From Acidobacteriota bacterium (GTDB lineage Bacteria > Acidobacteriota > Terriglobia > Bryobacterales > Bryobacteraceae): a stretch of 64,000 nt of DNA. Below the pieces are notes generated by a model. It made no database searches, was not told the DNA's origin, and saw only the letters and a list, made by a program, of their open reading frames with translations. Positions 16,553 through 24,924 of the stretch are shown one piece after another. Position 1 is the first letter of the stretch. Every line of letters starts with the position of its first letter. The position numbers were made by a program, and so were the translations under genes. The DNA lies in NCBI GenBank assembly GCA_016870995.1, contig VFZU01000003.1, positions 1 through 64,000 of the forward strand, written 5' to 3'.

Positions 16553-16579
16553 TTCATTCCCTCAAGGAGCCTCGCGGCT

Positions 16580-16810
16580 ATGAAAGATTTAGTGGAAGAG
16601 ATCGCTAAGGCGCTCGTCGATGCGCCCGACTCCGTCACGGTCAAAGAAGTCGAAGGCGAACGCGTCACCGTTCTCGAACTGCGCGTAGCCCCAGAAGACA
16701 TTGGCAAAATCATTGGCAAACAGGGCCGTACCGCTCGTTGTATCCGCACTCTCCTGGGTGCGGTCGGCATGAAGCAGAATCGCCGCTTCGAGCTCTCGAT
16801 CCTGGAATAA
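16580..16810 (+). CDS. khpA: KH-domain RNA-binding protein KhpA
   Basis: 76 residues, a single KH domain with the RNA-binding GKQG loop ([16 protein letters not shown]). KhpA usually pairs with KhpB (Jag) and in Gram-positive bacteria affects cell-division and cell-length control through RNA. Its place between rpsP and rimM is conserved across phyla. An AAGGAG ribosome site precedes the ATG. Confidence 0.93.
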   Translation: MKDLVEEIAKALVDAPDSVTVKEVEGERVTVLELRVAPEDIGKIIGKQGRTARCIRTLLGAVGMKQNRRFELSILE

Positions 16811-16812
16811 CG

Positions 16813-17337
16813 ATGGTTCCGGAAGGTTGGTTGACCCTCGCAACCGTCCTCAAGCCTCGCGGCAACAAGGGCGAACTGCTCGTCGACCTGCTCACGCCGG
16901 ACATCGAACGGTTGCGTGAAGTCCAGACGCTAACCTCCTTTGAATCCGCCTCGGCAGCGCCCAGGCAGCTCACGGTTGAGGACGTCTGGATGCACCAGGA
17001 CAAGGCAGTCGTCAAACTGGCTGGCGTCGATTCGATCAGCGCCGCCGATACCCTCCGGGGGCTTGACCTCTGCATTCCCATGAGTGCCCGCCGCCGGCCC
17101 AATCCGGGCGAAGTGTTTTTTAGCGACCTCATCGGTTGCCAGTTATTTGATAGTCAGAATCTCCTGCTCGGTAGCGTGACCGACGTCTATGAGGAGGGCG
17201 CACAAGTCTGGTTGCAACTCGACACCAACGATGCGCTTATCCCCTGGGTGCCGGCCTTCTTCCCCGTTCAGGACATTCCCAACAAGCGGCTGGTCGCTGA
17301 CCTTCCCGAGGGCCTCCTCGAAGTCAACCAGTCATGA
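16813..17337 (+). CDS. rimM: Ribosome maturation factor RimM
   Basis: 174 residues from the ATG at 16813, 2 nt after khpA. A start at 16738 would lie inside khpA. The N-terminal RimM barrel holds LKPRGNKGELLVDL and ends near residue 90. The C-terminal PRC barrel holds EVFFSDLIGCQL, GSVTDVYEEG and an IPWVPAFF strand. RimM binds S19 and helps mature the 30S head. It overlaps trmD by 4 nt. Confidence 0.93.
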   Translation: MVPEGWLTLATVLKPRGNKGELLVDLLTPDIERLREVQTLTSFESASAAPRQLTVEDVWMHQDKAVVKLAGVDSISAADTLRGLDLCIPMSARRRPNPGEVFFSDLIGCQLFDSQNLLLGSVTDVYEEGAQVWLQLDTNDALIPWVPAFFPVQDIPNKRLVADLPEGLLEVNQS

Positions 17338-18071
17338 TCTTTCACATTCTTACGATTTTTCCTTCCTTCTTCGAAGGCCCACTGAAGTACGGCGTGGTCT
17401 CCAAAGCGATGGAATCTGGATTGATCGACATTCGGGTTCACAATCTTCGCGATTGGACCACCGACCGTCACTCCATCGTCGACGATCGTCCCTTCGGGGG
17501 CGGCGAAGGTATGGTGCTCAAGGTCGAACCGGTTTACAAGGCGATCCAGTCGATTCTTCCTCAACGCTTCCATCCCTCCGAAGAAGGCAACCATGGCAAT
17601 ACCCGTGTCGTGTTGCTCTCAGCGCAAGGCCGGCGCTTCCAACAACAGGAAGCCCGCTCGCTGCTCCAATACGACCAGGTTCTGCTCATCTGCGGCCGAT
17701 ACGAAGGCGTCGATGAGCGGATAACCGACCACTTAGTGGACGACGAGCTTTCTATCGGCGACTTCGTGTTGTCCGGTGGGGAACTCCCGGCTGCCGTCGT
17801 GGTCGATTCGGTCGCGAGGCTCGTTCCCGGCGTGCTGGGCAACGTGGCATCCTCGCAATTTGAGTCGTTCTCGGATCTCGATGAGAATGGCGCCCCCTTG
17901 CTGGATTGTCCGCATTACACAAGACCGGCGGACTTCAACGGCTGGCTGGTTCCCGACGTGTTACTCGCAGGCAACCACGCCGAAATTAAGCGCTGGCGCG
18001 CGGCTCAGGCCCTCGCCAAGCGTCAAAAAAATCGTCCCGACCTCACCGGCGGGACAAACGAAAGAGGCTAA
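17334..18071 (+). CDS. trmD: tRNA (guanine-N1)-methyltransferase TrmD
   Basis: 245 residues. TrmD methylates G37 of tRNAs to prevent frameshifting, using SAM bound in a trefoil knot. Visible landmarks: [10 protein letters not shown] at the start, the [14 protein letters not shown] block, LSAQGR, the knot with [12 protein letters not shown] and [10 protein letters not shown], and the DCPHYTRP segment. The C-terminal helical domain is complete. It is coupled to rimM by a 4-nt overlap. Confidence 0.97.
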   Translation: MIFHILTIFPSFFEGPLKYGVVSKAMESGLIDIRVHNLRDWTTDRHSIVDDRPFGGGEGMVLKVEPVYKAIQSILPQRFHPSEEGNHGNTRVVLLSAQGRRFQQQEARSLLQYDQVLLICGRYEGVDERITDHLVDDELSIGDFVLSGGELPAAVVVDSVARLVPGVLGNVASSQFESFSDLDENGAPLLDCPHYTRPADFNGWLVPDVLLAGNHAEIKRWRAAQALAKRQKNRPDLTGGTNERG

Positions 18072-18076
18072 TTACT

Positions 18077-18424
18077 ATGAATCATCCTGCTCTTGCAAAG
18101 GTCTACAACAAGTACAAGCGCACCGACCACCCGGAAATCCGCATCGGTGACACCATCCGCGTTCACGTCAAGATCAAAGAAGGCGACAAAGAGCGCACCC
18201 AGGTTTACGAAGGCGTCCTCATTGCCCGCAAGAACACCGGCATGGGCGAAAACATCGTCGTCCGCAAGATGAGCTTCGGCACTGGTATCGAGCGCATCTT
18301 CCCCATCAACGCCCCCGTCATCGACCACATCGACATCGTCCGCACGGGCCGTGTCCGCCGCAGCAAGCTTTACTACCTGCGCAACCTCAAGGGCAAGGCA
18401 GCTCGCCTCAAAGAACGCACCTAA
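18077..18424 (+). CDS. rplS: 50S ribosomal protein L19
   Basis: 115 residues with the L19 blocks [31 protein letters not shown], and [14 protein letters not shown], ending in a basic tail ([17 protein letters not shown]). It lies at the 30S-50S interface. An AAGAGG site lies about 8 nt before the ATG. It is the last ribosomal gene of the operon. Confidence 0.97.
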   Translation: MNHPALAKVYNKYKRTDHPEIRIGDTIRVHVKIKEGDKERTQVYEGVLIARKNTGMGENIVVRKMSFGTGIERIFPINAPVIDHIDIVRTGRVRRSKLYYLRNLKGKAARLKERT

Positions 18425-18446
18425 GCGTCCTCGCGAGTTACGACCT

Positions 18447-19070
18447 TTGGTCTGCTCTCTCCGTCATGAAGCCCGCTTGCGGGCTCTCGGATTCTCAGCT
18501 CCGGCCGGCATCGATGAAGCCGGCCGGGGTTGTCTATTTGGGCCCGTCACAGCCGCCGCAGTCATTCTTCCGAAAGATTGCAAAATCCGCGGTCTCCGCG
18601 ATTCCAAGGTCGTTCCTCCCGCCGAGCGTGCCCGTCTCGCCGCCCGCCTCAAGGCCGAATCCATCTCTTGGGCCGTCGGCTATTCCAGCGTCACCGAGAT
18701 CGAAGCAATCAACATACTCGAGGCCAGCCGCCTCGCCATGCTCCGCGCGGTCCAAGCCCTCAACCCACAACCCGACTTCCTCCTCATCGACGCCATCAAG
18801 ATCAATTCGCCGCTTCCTCAGCAAAATCTCATCCACGGCGATGCCATCTCTCGCTCCATTGCCGCCGCCTCGATCCTCGCCAAGTTTGAGCGCGACGCCC
18901 TCCTTGAGCGTTTTCACGAGAAATACCCCTCCTACAATCTGGCTTCCAACAAAGGCTACGGAACCCGCGACCATCTCGCAGCGTTATCCCTTTATGGCCC
19001 CACGCCACAACATCGCGCCAGTTTTGCCCCGGTCCGCGCGATAATTGAATCTCGCAAGGCCTCCTCATGA
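18447..19070 (+). CDS. rnhB: Ribonuclease HII
   Basis: 207 residues from a TTG at 18447. No ATG is available unless the gene overlaps rplS by 74 nt, so a TTG start just after rplS is preferred, though a later TTG is possible. RNase HII removes ribonucleotides from DNA. The active site is visible: GIDEAGRG (two acidic residues), FLLIDAIKI, and IHGDAISRSIAAASILAK followed by RD. The terminal ESRKASS is short. It overlaps the next gene by 4 nt. Confidence 0.9.
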   Translation: MVCSLRHEARLRALGFSAPAGIDEAGRGCLFGPVTAAAVILPKDCKIRGLRDSKVVPPAERARLAARLKAESISWAVGYSSVTEIEAINILEASRLAMLRAVQALNPQPDFLLIDAIKINSPLPQQNLIHGDAISRSIAAASILAKFERDALLERFHEKYPSYNLASNKGYGTRDHLAALSLYGPTPQHRASFAPVRAIIESRKASS

Positions 19071-19369
19071 CGCACTACCGCTGGTATCACAAACTCTCGG
19101 GAGTTCTCTACGTCATCCTCTGCTTTGAGATTGGCCTCTTCCTTGTCTTCTTCCCGTGGAGCGACTACTGGAAGCCCAACTTTCTCGCCGATCTCAGCCC
19201 GGAATGGGGCTTGTTCTGGATGAATCCCTATTTCCGCGGCGCTATCAGCGGCATCGGCATCATCAACATTTTCTTCAGCGTCACAGAGGCCTTCCACCTC
19301 CGCCGCTTCTCCGGCCATCCCGATCTCGATGCCGGCCAACAGACCACTTCCATCCACCATAATGACTAG
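19067..19369 (+). CDS. Small two-helix membrane protein, unknown
   Basis: 100 residues with two likely transmembrane helices (about 10-30, LSGVLYVILCFEIGLFLVFF, and about 58-78, AISGIGIINIFFSV) and a short cytoplasmic tail rich in His and Asp. The middle loop has several Trp. It overlaps rnhB by 4 nt and ends 12 nt before lepB, so it is expressed with them. I do not recognise a family, and no enzymatic motif is seen. Confidence 0.75.
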   Translation: MTHYRWYHKLSGVLYVILCFEIGLFLVFFPWSDYWKPNFLADLSPEWGLFWMNPYFRGAISGIGIINIFFSVTEAFHLRRFSGHPDLDAGQQTTSIHHND

Positions 19370-19381
19370 AGAGCAAGTTTC

Positions 19382-20218
19382 GTGAGTACCACCACTACGC
19401 CCCCACCGTCTCCAGCCCCGCAGCAAAGCACATTCGAGCGCTGGAACACTGCCCGTCTGCGCCTGGCAGAAACCCAGCGCGGCACCATTGCCGAGTGGAC
19501 AGTCACCATCCTCCTGCTCCTGTTCGCCACCACCACACTTGTCCAGGCCTTCGTCATCCCCACCGGCTCTATGGAGGATACGCTCCTGATCGGCGATCAC
19601 CTCCTGGTCGACAAGTTGACTTACTCCCCCAAGGGCCCAATTTCGAAATACCTGCTTCCCTATCAGGACGTCACCCGCGGCGACATCATCGTCTTCCGCT
19701 ATCCCGAAGACATCAAGCAGACCTTCGTCAAGCGCGCCATCGGCGTCGCCGGCGATCGCATCCGCATCGTCAACAAACAGCTGATGCTCAACGGCAAGCC
19801 CGCCCAGGAGCCGTACAAGTATCACAAGACCGACTACTTCGATTCTTACCGCGACAATTTTCCCTCTGAGCCCAACATGCGTGTCTACCCCGGCGCCCAA
19901 GAGATGCTGAACAAACACCTCAAGCGCTCAAACGTCAACGGCGAGGACATCAGCGAAATCGTCGTCCCCGAGAACTGCATCTTCGCCATGGGCGACAATC
20001 GCGATTCCTCCCTCGACAGCCGCTATTGGGGCTTCGTTCCCCGCGAGAACATCATCGGCAAGCCTCTCATCATCTACTGGTCTTATGAGTCTTCAACCGA
20101 CCGACTCGCCGGCAGCCCGATCAACCCCGAACATCTCATGGATCTTGCCCAAAATTTCTTTGGCAAGACTCGCTGGAGCCGCACCTTCCAACTCATTCGC
20201 GGCTATCCTCTCAACTAA
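19382..20218 (+). CDS. lepB: Signal peptidase I, active form
   Basis: 278 residues from a GTG. One membrane helix (about 38-58) precedes the catalytic domain. The nucleophile Ser63 is in PTGSMED and the general base Lys117 is in FVKRAIGVAGD, 54 residues apart as in known type I enzymes. The GDNRDSSLDSRYWGFV box is intact. It cleaves Sec and Tat signal peptides on the outer face of the inner membrane. A paralogue lies 8 nt downstream, and the two are clearly a tandem duplication. Confidence 0.95.
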   Translation: MSTTTTPPPSPAPQQSTFERWNTARLRLAETQRGTIAEWTVTILLLLFATTTLVQAFVIPTGSMEDTLLIGDHLLVDKLTYSPKGPISKYLLPYQDVTRGDIIVFRYPEDIKQTFVKRAIGVAGDRIRIVNKQLMLNGKPAQEPYKYHKTDYFDSYRDNFPSEPNMRVYPGAQEMLNKHLKRSNVNGEDISEIVVPENCIFAMGDNRDSSLDSRYWGFVPRENIIGKPLIIYWSYESSTDRLAGSPINPEHLMDLAQNFFGKTRWSRTFQLIRGYPLN

Positions 20219-20226
20219 GGATCACC

Positions 20227-21000
20227 ATGCTCAAACGGCTCTTGCTTTGGAATAAGGCCCGACTCGAATGGGCTAACATACGCCGCTCGGTGGTTGCAGA
20301 GTGGACTGTGACATTCCTCGTGTTGCTCTTTGCCACCACGACTCTGGCTCAGGCCTTCGTCATCCCCACTCCGCCGATAGAAGACACTCTCCTCGTTGGT
20401 GACCATTTGTTGGTCGACAAGCTCACCTACTCTCCCTCTGGCCCCATCTCCAAACACTTGCTCCCTTACCAGGACGTCCAACGCGGCGACATCATCGTCT
20501 TCCGCTTCCCTCTCGATATCCAGCAAACCTATGTCAAACGCGCCATCGGTCTTCCCGGCGATCAATTCCGCATCGTCGACAAGCAACTGATCCTCAATGG
20601 TCGCCAAATCAACGAACCGTACAAGCACCTCAAGACCAATTTCACCGTCGACTTCCGCGACAACTTCCCTTCAAAGCCTCCCTTCCAGATCTTTCCCGAA
20701 GGCGAAGCGATGCTTCGCGATCACGTCCGCGAAGGCGAACTCGTCGTCCCACCCGGTCAAATCTTCGCTATGGGCGACAACCGCGACTACTCCGAAGACA
20801 GCCGTTTCTGGGGCTTCGTCCCCCGAGAGAACGTCATCGGCAAGCCGCTTATTATCTATTGGTCCTATGAATCCACCACCGAGCGGCTTAAGGGCAGCCC
20901 AGTTGCTCCTGACCACCTTTTGGACCTTGCCGAAAATTTCTTTTGTAAAACCCGCTGGAGCCGCACCTTCCAACTGGTTCGCGGCTATCCGCTCAATTAG
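20227..21000 (+). CDS. Signal peptidase I paralogue lacking the catalytic serine
   Basis: 257 residues, closely similar to the adjacent lepB over its whole length (the same QAFVIPT, GDHLLVDKLTYSP, GDNRD and WGFVPREN blocks and the same ending RGYPLN). In the nucleophile motif the active copy reads PTGSME and this copy reads PTPPIE, so Ser is Pro50. The base Lys104 and the rest of the domain are intact. Read as a full-length gene without stops or shifts, it should fold but not cleave. It may bind precursors, regulate LepB or have another role. An ATCACC spacer and no strong Shine-Dalgarno precede the ATG. Confidence 0.88.
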   Translation: MLKRLLLWNKARLEWANIRRSVVAEWTVTFLVLLFATTTLAQAFVIPTPPIEDTLLVGDHLLVDKLTYSPSGPISKHLLPYQDVQRGDIIVFRFPLDIQQTYVKRAIGLPGDQFRIVDKQLILNGRQINEPYKHLKTNFTVDFRDNFPSKPPFQIFPEGEAMLRDHVREGELVVPPGQIFAMGDNRDYSEDSRFWGFVPRENVIGKPLIIYWSYESTTERLKGSPVAPDHLLDLAENFFCKTRWSRTFQLVRGYPLN

Positions 21001-21011
21001 CACCGACGCCA

Positions 21012-22106
21012 ATGGCCAACCCCTCCACACCTCGCACAAACTACTACGGCCTGATTCTCGCCGGCGGCCGTGGCACCCGCTTCTGGCCTCGCAGCCGCAA
21101 GTCCCGCGCTAAGCAGGTCTTGAATTTCTTCGGCGAGCGCAGCCTCATCCAACAAACCGTGGACCGGCTCCGCCCTTTGCTCCCGCCAGAGAGAATCTGG
21201 ATTCTCACCAACGAGTTCCTCAAGGACGAAATCTCGCGCCAACTGCCTGAAGTCCCCAAGCGTCAGATCCTCGCCGAACCCGCGCAACGCAACACTGCCC
21301 CTGCCATCGGCCTCGCCTGCCAGATGCTCCATTCCCTCGATCCCGGCGCGGTCCTCGGCATCTTCCCAGCCGACCAGATCATCTCTCGCCCCGCGATTTA
21401 TCTCCGTGCCGTCCGCCCTGCCTTCCGCGCGGCCTCGCAAGGCGAGATGGTCGTCCTTGGCATCAAGCCCCGTTATCCCGAAACCGGTTACGGCTACATT
21501 GAATTTCCCAAGAAGACGGCCTTTGGCAGCCTCGAGCCGGTCGAGATCTCCCGCTTCCGCGAAAAGCCAGACCTCGCCACGGCCAAGAAGTTCTTCAAGT
21601 CTGGCAACTACTACTGGAACGCCGGCATGTTCTTCTGGCAGGCCTCCCGCCTCCTCGAAGCGCTCGACAATCACCTCCCGAAGACGGCCAAGCTGATCCG
21701 CAGCCTGCCGCCCTTCCTGAGCCCGGATTTCTTCCCAGAGCTGGGCCGCGTCTTCCCGCTTTGCGAAGACATCTCCATCGACTACGCCGTCCTTGAAAAG
21801 GAAAAAGGCATCCTCGGTGTCCCCGCCCCGGACTTCGGCTGGAACGACGTCGGCTCCTGGAACGCCGTCTATGACCTGCAGAAGCACGACACCGAAGGCA
21901 ACGCCTCGCGTGGCGAAGCAATCTTCAACGACGCGACAGGCAACTACGTCGACGCCCCCGGCAAACTCGTCGCCATGCTCGGCGTCAAGAACCTGGTGGT
22001 GGTCGACACTCCCGACGCCCTCCTCGTCCTCGATCGCGACAAGGCCCAAAACGTCGGCCAGATCGTCAAGCTCCTCGAAAAGCAGCGCCGCGACTGCCTT
22101 CTTTAG
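21012..22106 (+). CDS. manC: Mannose-1-phosphate guanylyltransferase
   Basis: 364 residues. It makes GDP-mannose from mannose-1-phosphate and GTP for glycan synthesis. The nucleotidyltransferase signature LILAGGRGTRFWPRSR is at the start, then an AEPAQRNTAPAIG block, FREKPDLATA, GNYYWNAGMFFW and GWNDVGSW. The short C-terminal left-handed helix region is present, but the cupin phosphomannose isomerase domain of longer ManC proteins is absent. It follows the signal peptidase pair by 11 nt. An antisense frame here is a shadow. Confidence 0.93.
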   Translation: MANPSTPRTNYYGLILAGGRGTRFWPRSRKSRAKQVLNFFGERSLIQQTVDRLRPLLPPERIWILTNEFLKDEISRQLPEVPKRQILAEPAQRNTAPAIGLACQMLHSLDPGAVLGIFPADQIISRPAIYLRAVRPAFRAASQGEMVVLGIKPRYPETGYGYIEFPKKTAFGSLEPVEISRFREKPDLATAKKFFKSGNYYWNAGMFFWQASRLLEALDNHLPKTAKLIRSLPPFLSPDFFPELGRVFPLCEDISIDYAVLEKEKGILGVPAPDFGWNDVGSWNAVYDLQKHDTEGNASRGEAIFNDATGNYVDAPGKLVAMLGVKNLVVVDTPDALLVLDRDKAQNVGQIVKLLEKQRRDCLL

Positions 22107-22140
22107 CCCTTTCCGTTCTCTCCTCGTCAAGGGATCGATA

Positions 22141-22159
22141 TGACACGACCAAGGTGTCA
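22141..22159 (+). repeat. Short inverted repeat upstream of sulfatase
   Basis: TGACAC and GTGTCA arms separated by 7 nt, in the 178-nt gap between manC and the sulfatase gene, 126 nt before the sulfatase ATG. A second pair, CAGCTC and GAGCTG, follows nearby. It could be an operator or a weak terminator for manC. No T-run follows. Confidence 0.35.
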
Positions 22160-22284
22160 ACAGCTCCGGCCGAATCGCCGAAACGGTGAGAGCTGGAAGA
22201 TCTTTACATAGAAGCGAAAATCGCCGGGCAGCGCCGCGCGACCAATTCCGGGGTTTGCGCAAATGGCATATCCTTTAGGGAATC

Positions 22285-23847
22285 ATGCGAAATCTAACTC
22301 GCCGCAGCCTCTTAACAATGCCGTGGGCCGCCAACATGATGGCGCGCCGCGCAGGTGCCGCCCCAGGCGCCGCCCAACGCCCGAACATCGTCTTCATCAT
22401 GACCGACGATCATGCCGCGCAGGCCATCAGCTGCTACGGCAGCAAGATCAATCAGACCCCGAATCTCGACCGGCTGGCCAAAGAGGGGCTGCGCATGAAC
22501 CACGTGTTCGCAACCAACTCGATCTGTACGCCGAGCCGCGCCACCATCCTCACCGGCAAATACAGCCACATGAACGGCGTGCCCGTATTCAACCGCTTCG
22601 ACGAAACGCAACCGACCGTGGCCAAGATGCTGCAGGGCGCAGGCTACTACACGGCCATGGTGGGCAAGTGGCATCTGGGCAGCAACCCGACCGGCTTCGA
22701 TTACTGGAACATTTTGCCGGGCCAGGGGGTTTACAACAATCCAACCTTGTATGACAAAGAGGGCTCCGAAGTATACAAGGGTTATGCAACAGACATCATT
22801 ACGGACATCACGCTCGATGTGCTGAAGAACCGCCCGAAGGACAAACCGTTCTTCATGATGTCGCATCACAAAGCGCCGCACCGGGAATGGACTCCCAACG
22901 AGAAGTACCGAAAGCTTTTCGAGAACAAGCGGATCCCTGAACCCGCGAATTTGCGCGACAACTTTGCGGGAAGAACCGATGCGATCCGCGAACAGCGGCA
23001 GTCAGTGTTCAACGACATGACGCGTTTTGACCTGAAGCTGACTCCTCCCTCGGGGCTCACACCACAGCAGTTGCGCCAATGGAATGGTGTGAAACCAACC
23101 GAAGTGGAAACCCTGGTGGATGGCGTACGCAAGGTGTTGACCGGCAAGCAACTGGAAGACTGGAAATACCAACGCTATATGCAGGACTACCTGGCCTGCG
23201 TGCAGAGTGTCGACGACAACGTAGGCCGCGTCATGGACTGGCTCGACAACAACAACCTGCGTGACAACACCATCATCGTCTACACCAGCGACCAGGGATT
23301 CTTCCTCGGCGAACACGGCATGTACGACAAGCGATTCATGTATGAAGAGTCGCTGCGCATGCCGTTTCTGGTGCGTTGGCCCGGCGGTATCAAGCCAGGA
23401 AGTGTCTCCGATGCGATCGGCATCAACTGCGATTTCGCGCCGACCTTCCTCGATCTCGCAGGCCAACCCGTGCCCTCAGACATGCAAGGCCGCAGCATGC
23501 TGTCCACGTGGAAGGGCCGCACGCCGCGGGACTGGCGCAAGTCGATGTACTACCGCTACTATCACGATCCCGGCGATCACAACACGCGCGCGCACTATGG
23601 CGTGCGGACGGACAAGCACAAGCTGATCCATTTCTGGAAGAAAGACCAGTGGGAGTGCTATGACCTCAAGGCCGACCCGCAGGAGATGACCAACATCTAC
23701 AACGACCCGAAGGCCGCCAAGACCGTGGCACGGCTCAAACAAGAATTGTCGCGCCTCAAGAAAGAACTGAAGGACGACGACCAGTACGCTGACAAGCAAC
23801 CGCAAGAGTCGTCCTACGTGCAGGCACCGCCACCGAAGAAGCAGTGA
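22285..23847 (+). CDS. Exported type I sulfatase
   Basis: 520 residues. The start has a twin-arginine-like leader (MRNLTRRSLLTMPW). The sulfatase core shows NIVFIMTDDH (metal-binding Asp pair), the formylglycine site CTPSR with Cys81, the Lys in VGKWHLG, and the later metal ligands in YTSDQGFFLGEHG. Cys81 must be converted to formylglycine by a maturase, which is not in this window. A C-terminal domain (WECYDLKADPQE) is typical. It should desulfate a sugar or other sulfate ester outside the cytoplasm. The specific substrate cannot be told from sequence. A terminator follows. Confidence 0.92.
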   Translation: MRNLTRRSLLTMPWAANMMARRAGAAPGAAQRPNIVFIMTDDHAAQAISCYGSKINQTPNLDRLAKEGLRMNHVFATNSICTPSRATILTGKYSHMNGVPVFNRFDETQPTVAKMLQGAGYYTAMVGKWHLGSNPTGFDYWNILPGQGVYNNPTLYDKEGSEVYKGYATDIITDITLDVLKNRPKDKPFFMMSHHKAPHREWTPNEKYRKLFENKRIPEPANLRDNFAGRTDAIREQRQSVFNDMTRFDLKLTPPSGLTPQQLRQWNGVKPTEVETLVDGVRKVLTGKQLEDWKYQRYMQDYLACVQSVDDNVGRVMDWLDNNNLRDNTIIVYTSDQGFFLGEHGMYDKRFMYEESLRMPFLVRWPGGIKPGSVSDAIGINCDFAPTFLDLAGQPVPSDMQGRSMLSTWKGRTPRDWRKSMYYRYYHDPGDHNTRAHYGVRTDKHKLIHFWKKDQWECYDLKADPQEMTNIYNDPKAAKTVARLKQELSRLKKELKDDDQYADKQPQESSYVQAPPPKKQ

Positions 23848-23861
23848 CCCATGCCCGAATT

Positions 23862-23891
23862 GCCAGAGGCAAGCCTACTCTTGCCTCTGGC
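23862..23891. terminator. Bidirectional terminator between sulfatase and ferredoxin genes
   Basis: A perfect 12-bp inverted repeat (GCCAGAGGCAAG and CTTGCCTCTGGC) with a 6-nt loop, lying between convergent genes. The loop contains the stop codon of the minus-strand gene, so the 3' end of that gene forms the right arm. AAAA follows on the plus side. Confidence 0.75.
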
Positions 23892-24264
23892 CAAAAGCCA
23901 GTTCGCCGACCACTTCGCCGCCAATCAGATGTTGTTGGATGATGCGCTCCAGGTTCTCTGGCGTAGCGCTGTGATACCAGACACCATCAGGCCACACCAC
24001 CGCAACGGGGCCCTGCTCGCAAACGCGAAGACAGTTGGCCCGCGAGCGGAACACGCAGCTAGATGAGGGGTCACCTTTGACCGGCTTGTCGAGCCCCAGT
24101 TCCTTCAAACGGCGCTTCAAAAACTCCCAGCTGGCGGCGCCCTCTTCCTGACTGCAACACTTGGCGTCGGTCTGATCGGCACAAAGAAAGATATGCCGTG
24201 AGATTTGCGGGACACCAAGTGCTTTGGCGACAGTTTCAAGGCGAGTCAGATTGGGCTCGTGCAT
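23875..24264 (-). CDS. Thioredoxin-like [2Fe-2S] ferredoxin domain protein
   Basis: 129 residues. The pattern of the thioredoxin-like [2Fe-2S] ferredoxins is visible: an early strand ending in a Cys (HIFLCADQ), Lys-Cys-Cys soon after, then in the C-terminal half [20 protein letters not shown] with the two further cysteines. Such proteins carry one [2Fe-2S] cluster and occur in electron transfer and cobalt or hydrogenase-type complexes. No partner gene is adjacent. The extra N-terminal 20 residues may not be translated. It converges on the sulfatase gene. Confidence 0.8.
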   Translation of the reverse strand: MHEPNLTRLETVAKALGVPQISRHIFLCADQTDAKCCSQEEGAASWEFLKRRLKELGLDKPVKGDPSSSCVFRSRANCLRVCEQGPVAVVWPDGVWYHSATPENLERIIQQHLIGGEVVGELAFGQRQE

Positions 24265-24374
24265 TCTTTCAGTCTAAATACTTGCAGACAAGCTGCTGGA
24301 ACTCGATTCGGGAATAAACTGATTCAACCACTGAGCCGTCGCTTCACTCCCCCAAGTCCCCCACAAAAAGCGCA

Positions 24375-24408
24375 AGCGCCGCGAGGACTCAAGGTCCAGC
24401 GCGGCGCT
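24375..24408 (-). terminator. Terminator of the lysine-rich peptide gene
   Basis: A 9-bp GC-rich stem (AGCGCCGCG and CGCGGCGCT) with an inner GGAC/GTCC stem. On the minus strand it is followed by TTGCGCTTTTTG, so it fits a Rho-independent terminator about 35 nt past the stop at 24443. Confidence 0.7.
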
Positions 24409-24442
24409 GCATTCAATCCAATTTTGCGAGAGAAGCAAAACC

Positions 24443-24595
24443 TTAGGCAGGCTTCTTCTTCTCGTCTTCGGCGGTCTTCTTCTTCTTCTTCTTCTTTTCC
24501 TCGCCTTCCTTCTTCGGGGCATCCTGAGCGAAGGAAACGGTGGCAACGCCGGTCATGAGCGACAGGGCGAGCAGCAAAGACGCAAACTTTTTCAT
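24443..24595 (-). CDS. Small exported lysine-rich peptide
   Basis: 50 residues from the ATG at 24595, with AGGAGA 8 nt upstream. Longer frames to 24643 ignore this site. Residues 1-23 are a signal peptide (FASLLLALSLMTGVATVSFA). The mature part of about 27 residues is nearly all Lys, Glu and Pro, including a run of seven Lys, so it is disordered. It has its own promoter region (AT-rich, up to 24700) and terminator, which suggests a single-gene unit. It could bind polyanions or cell-wall polymers, but I know of no family. Confidence 0.65.
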   Translation of the reverse strand: MKKFASLLLALSLMTGVATVSFAQDAPKKEGEEKKKKKKKTAEDEKKKPA

Positions 24596-24924
24596 TGGTA
24601 CTTTTTCTCCTATTAAGTTCAGCGAGCAACACTCGCTGCTCAAATCATAATCACATCGGGCTATCCCTGTCTTGAATATGGAATTAAAATTTTCTAAATC
24701 GAATTAAGCGCTGCTTCATGCTTGCACCTTGTAGTCCCATCGGAAAATCCTCCGTTCACAGCAATTTTCAATTTTTTTGCTCTCCTAACTTCTTTCCTTC
24801 CAACACTTCCCGACTCGGCATCGCAGAACCCGATTCTCTCCTCCGGTAACTTGTTCTCTGTAGGCGGGCTGGGCGATCTTCACAGATCAGCCTAGTCCGC
24901 CATTCGATTTTCAAGGAGTCCACA
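24596..24924. other. Intergenic region with divergent promoters and a leader hairpin
   Basis: 329 nt between divergent genes. Positions 24660-24715 are strikingly AT-rich and probably hold the promoter for the minus-strand peptide gene. Further on, 24770-24860 is pyrimidine-rich. A strong hairpin (24863-24901) precedes the plus-strand gene. I see no open reading frame with coding character. Confidence 0.5.
24863..24901 (+). promoter_or_regulatory. Strong leader hairpin before ANR-HU-TIR operon
   Basis: A 16-bp stem (GGCGGGCTGGGCGATC against GATCAGCCTAGTCCGCC) with one bulged A and two G-U pairs, loop of 6 nt. It ends 12 nt before the AAGGAG site of the 24925 gene and is followed by ATTCGATTTTC. 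It could be a leader attenuator, a translation control element or an upstream terminator. Confidence 0.55.

Noticed and set aside
20997-22262. Minus-strand frame of 421 codons opposite manC
   Set aside because: The plus strand is a complete mannose-1-phosphate guanylyltransferase with all motifs.
22107-22284. Riboswitch or tRNA in the manC-sulfatase gap
   Set aside because: Two small inverted repeats are present, but no cloverleaf or known riboswitch core could be drawn.
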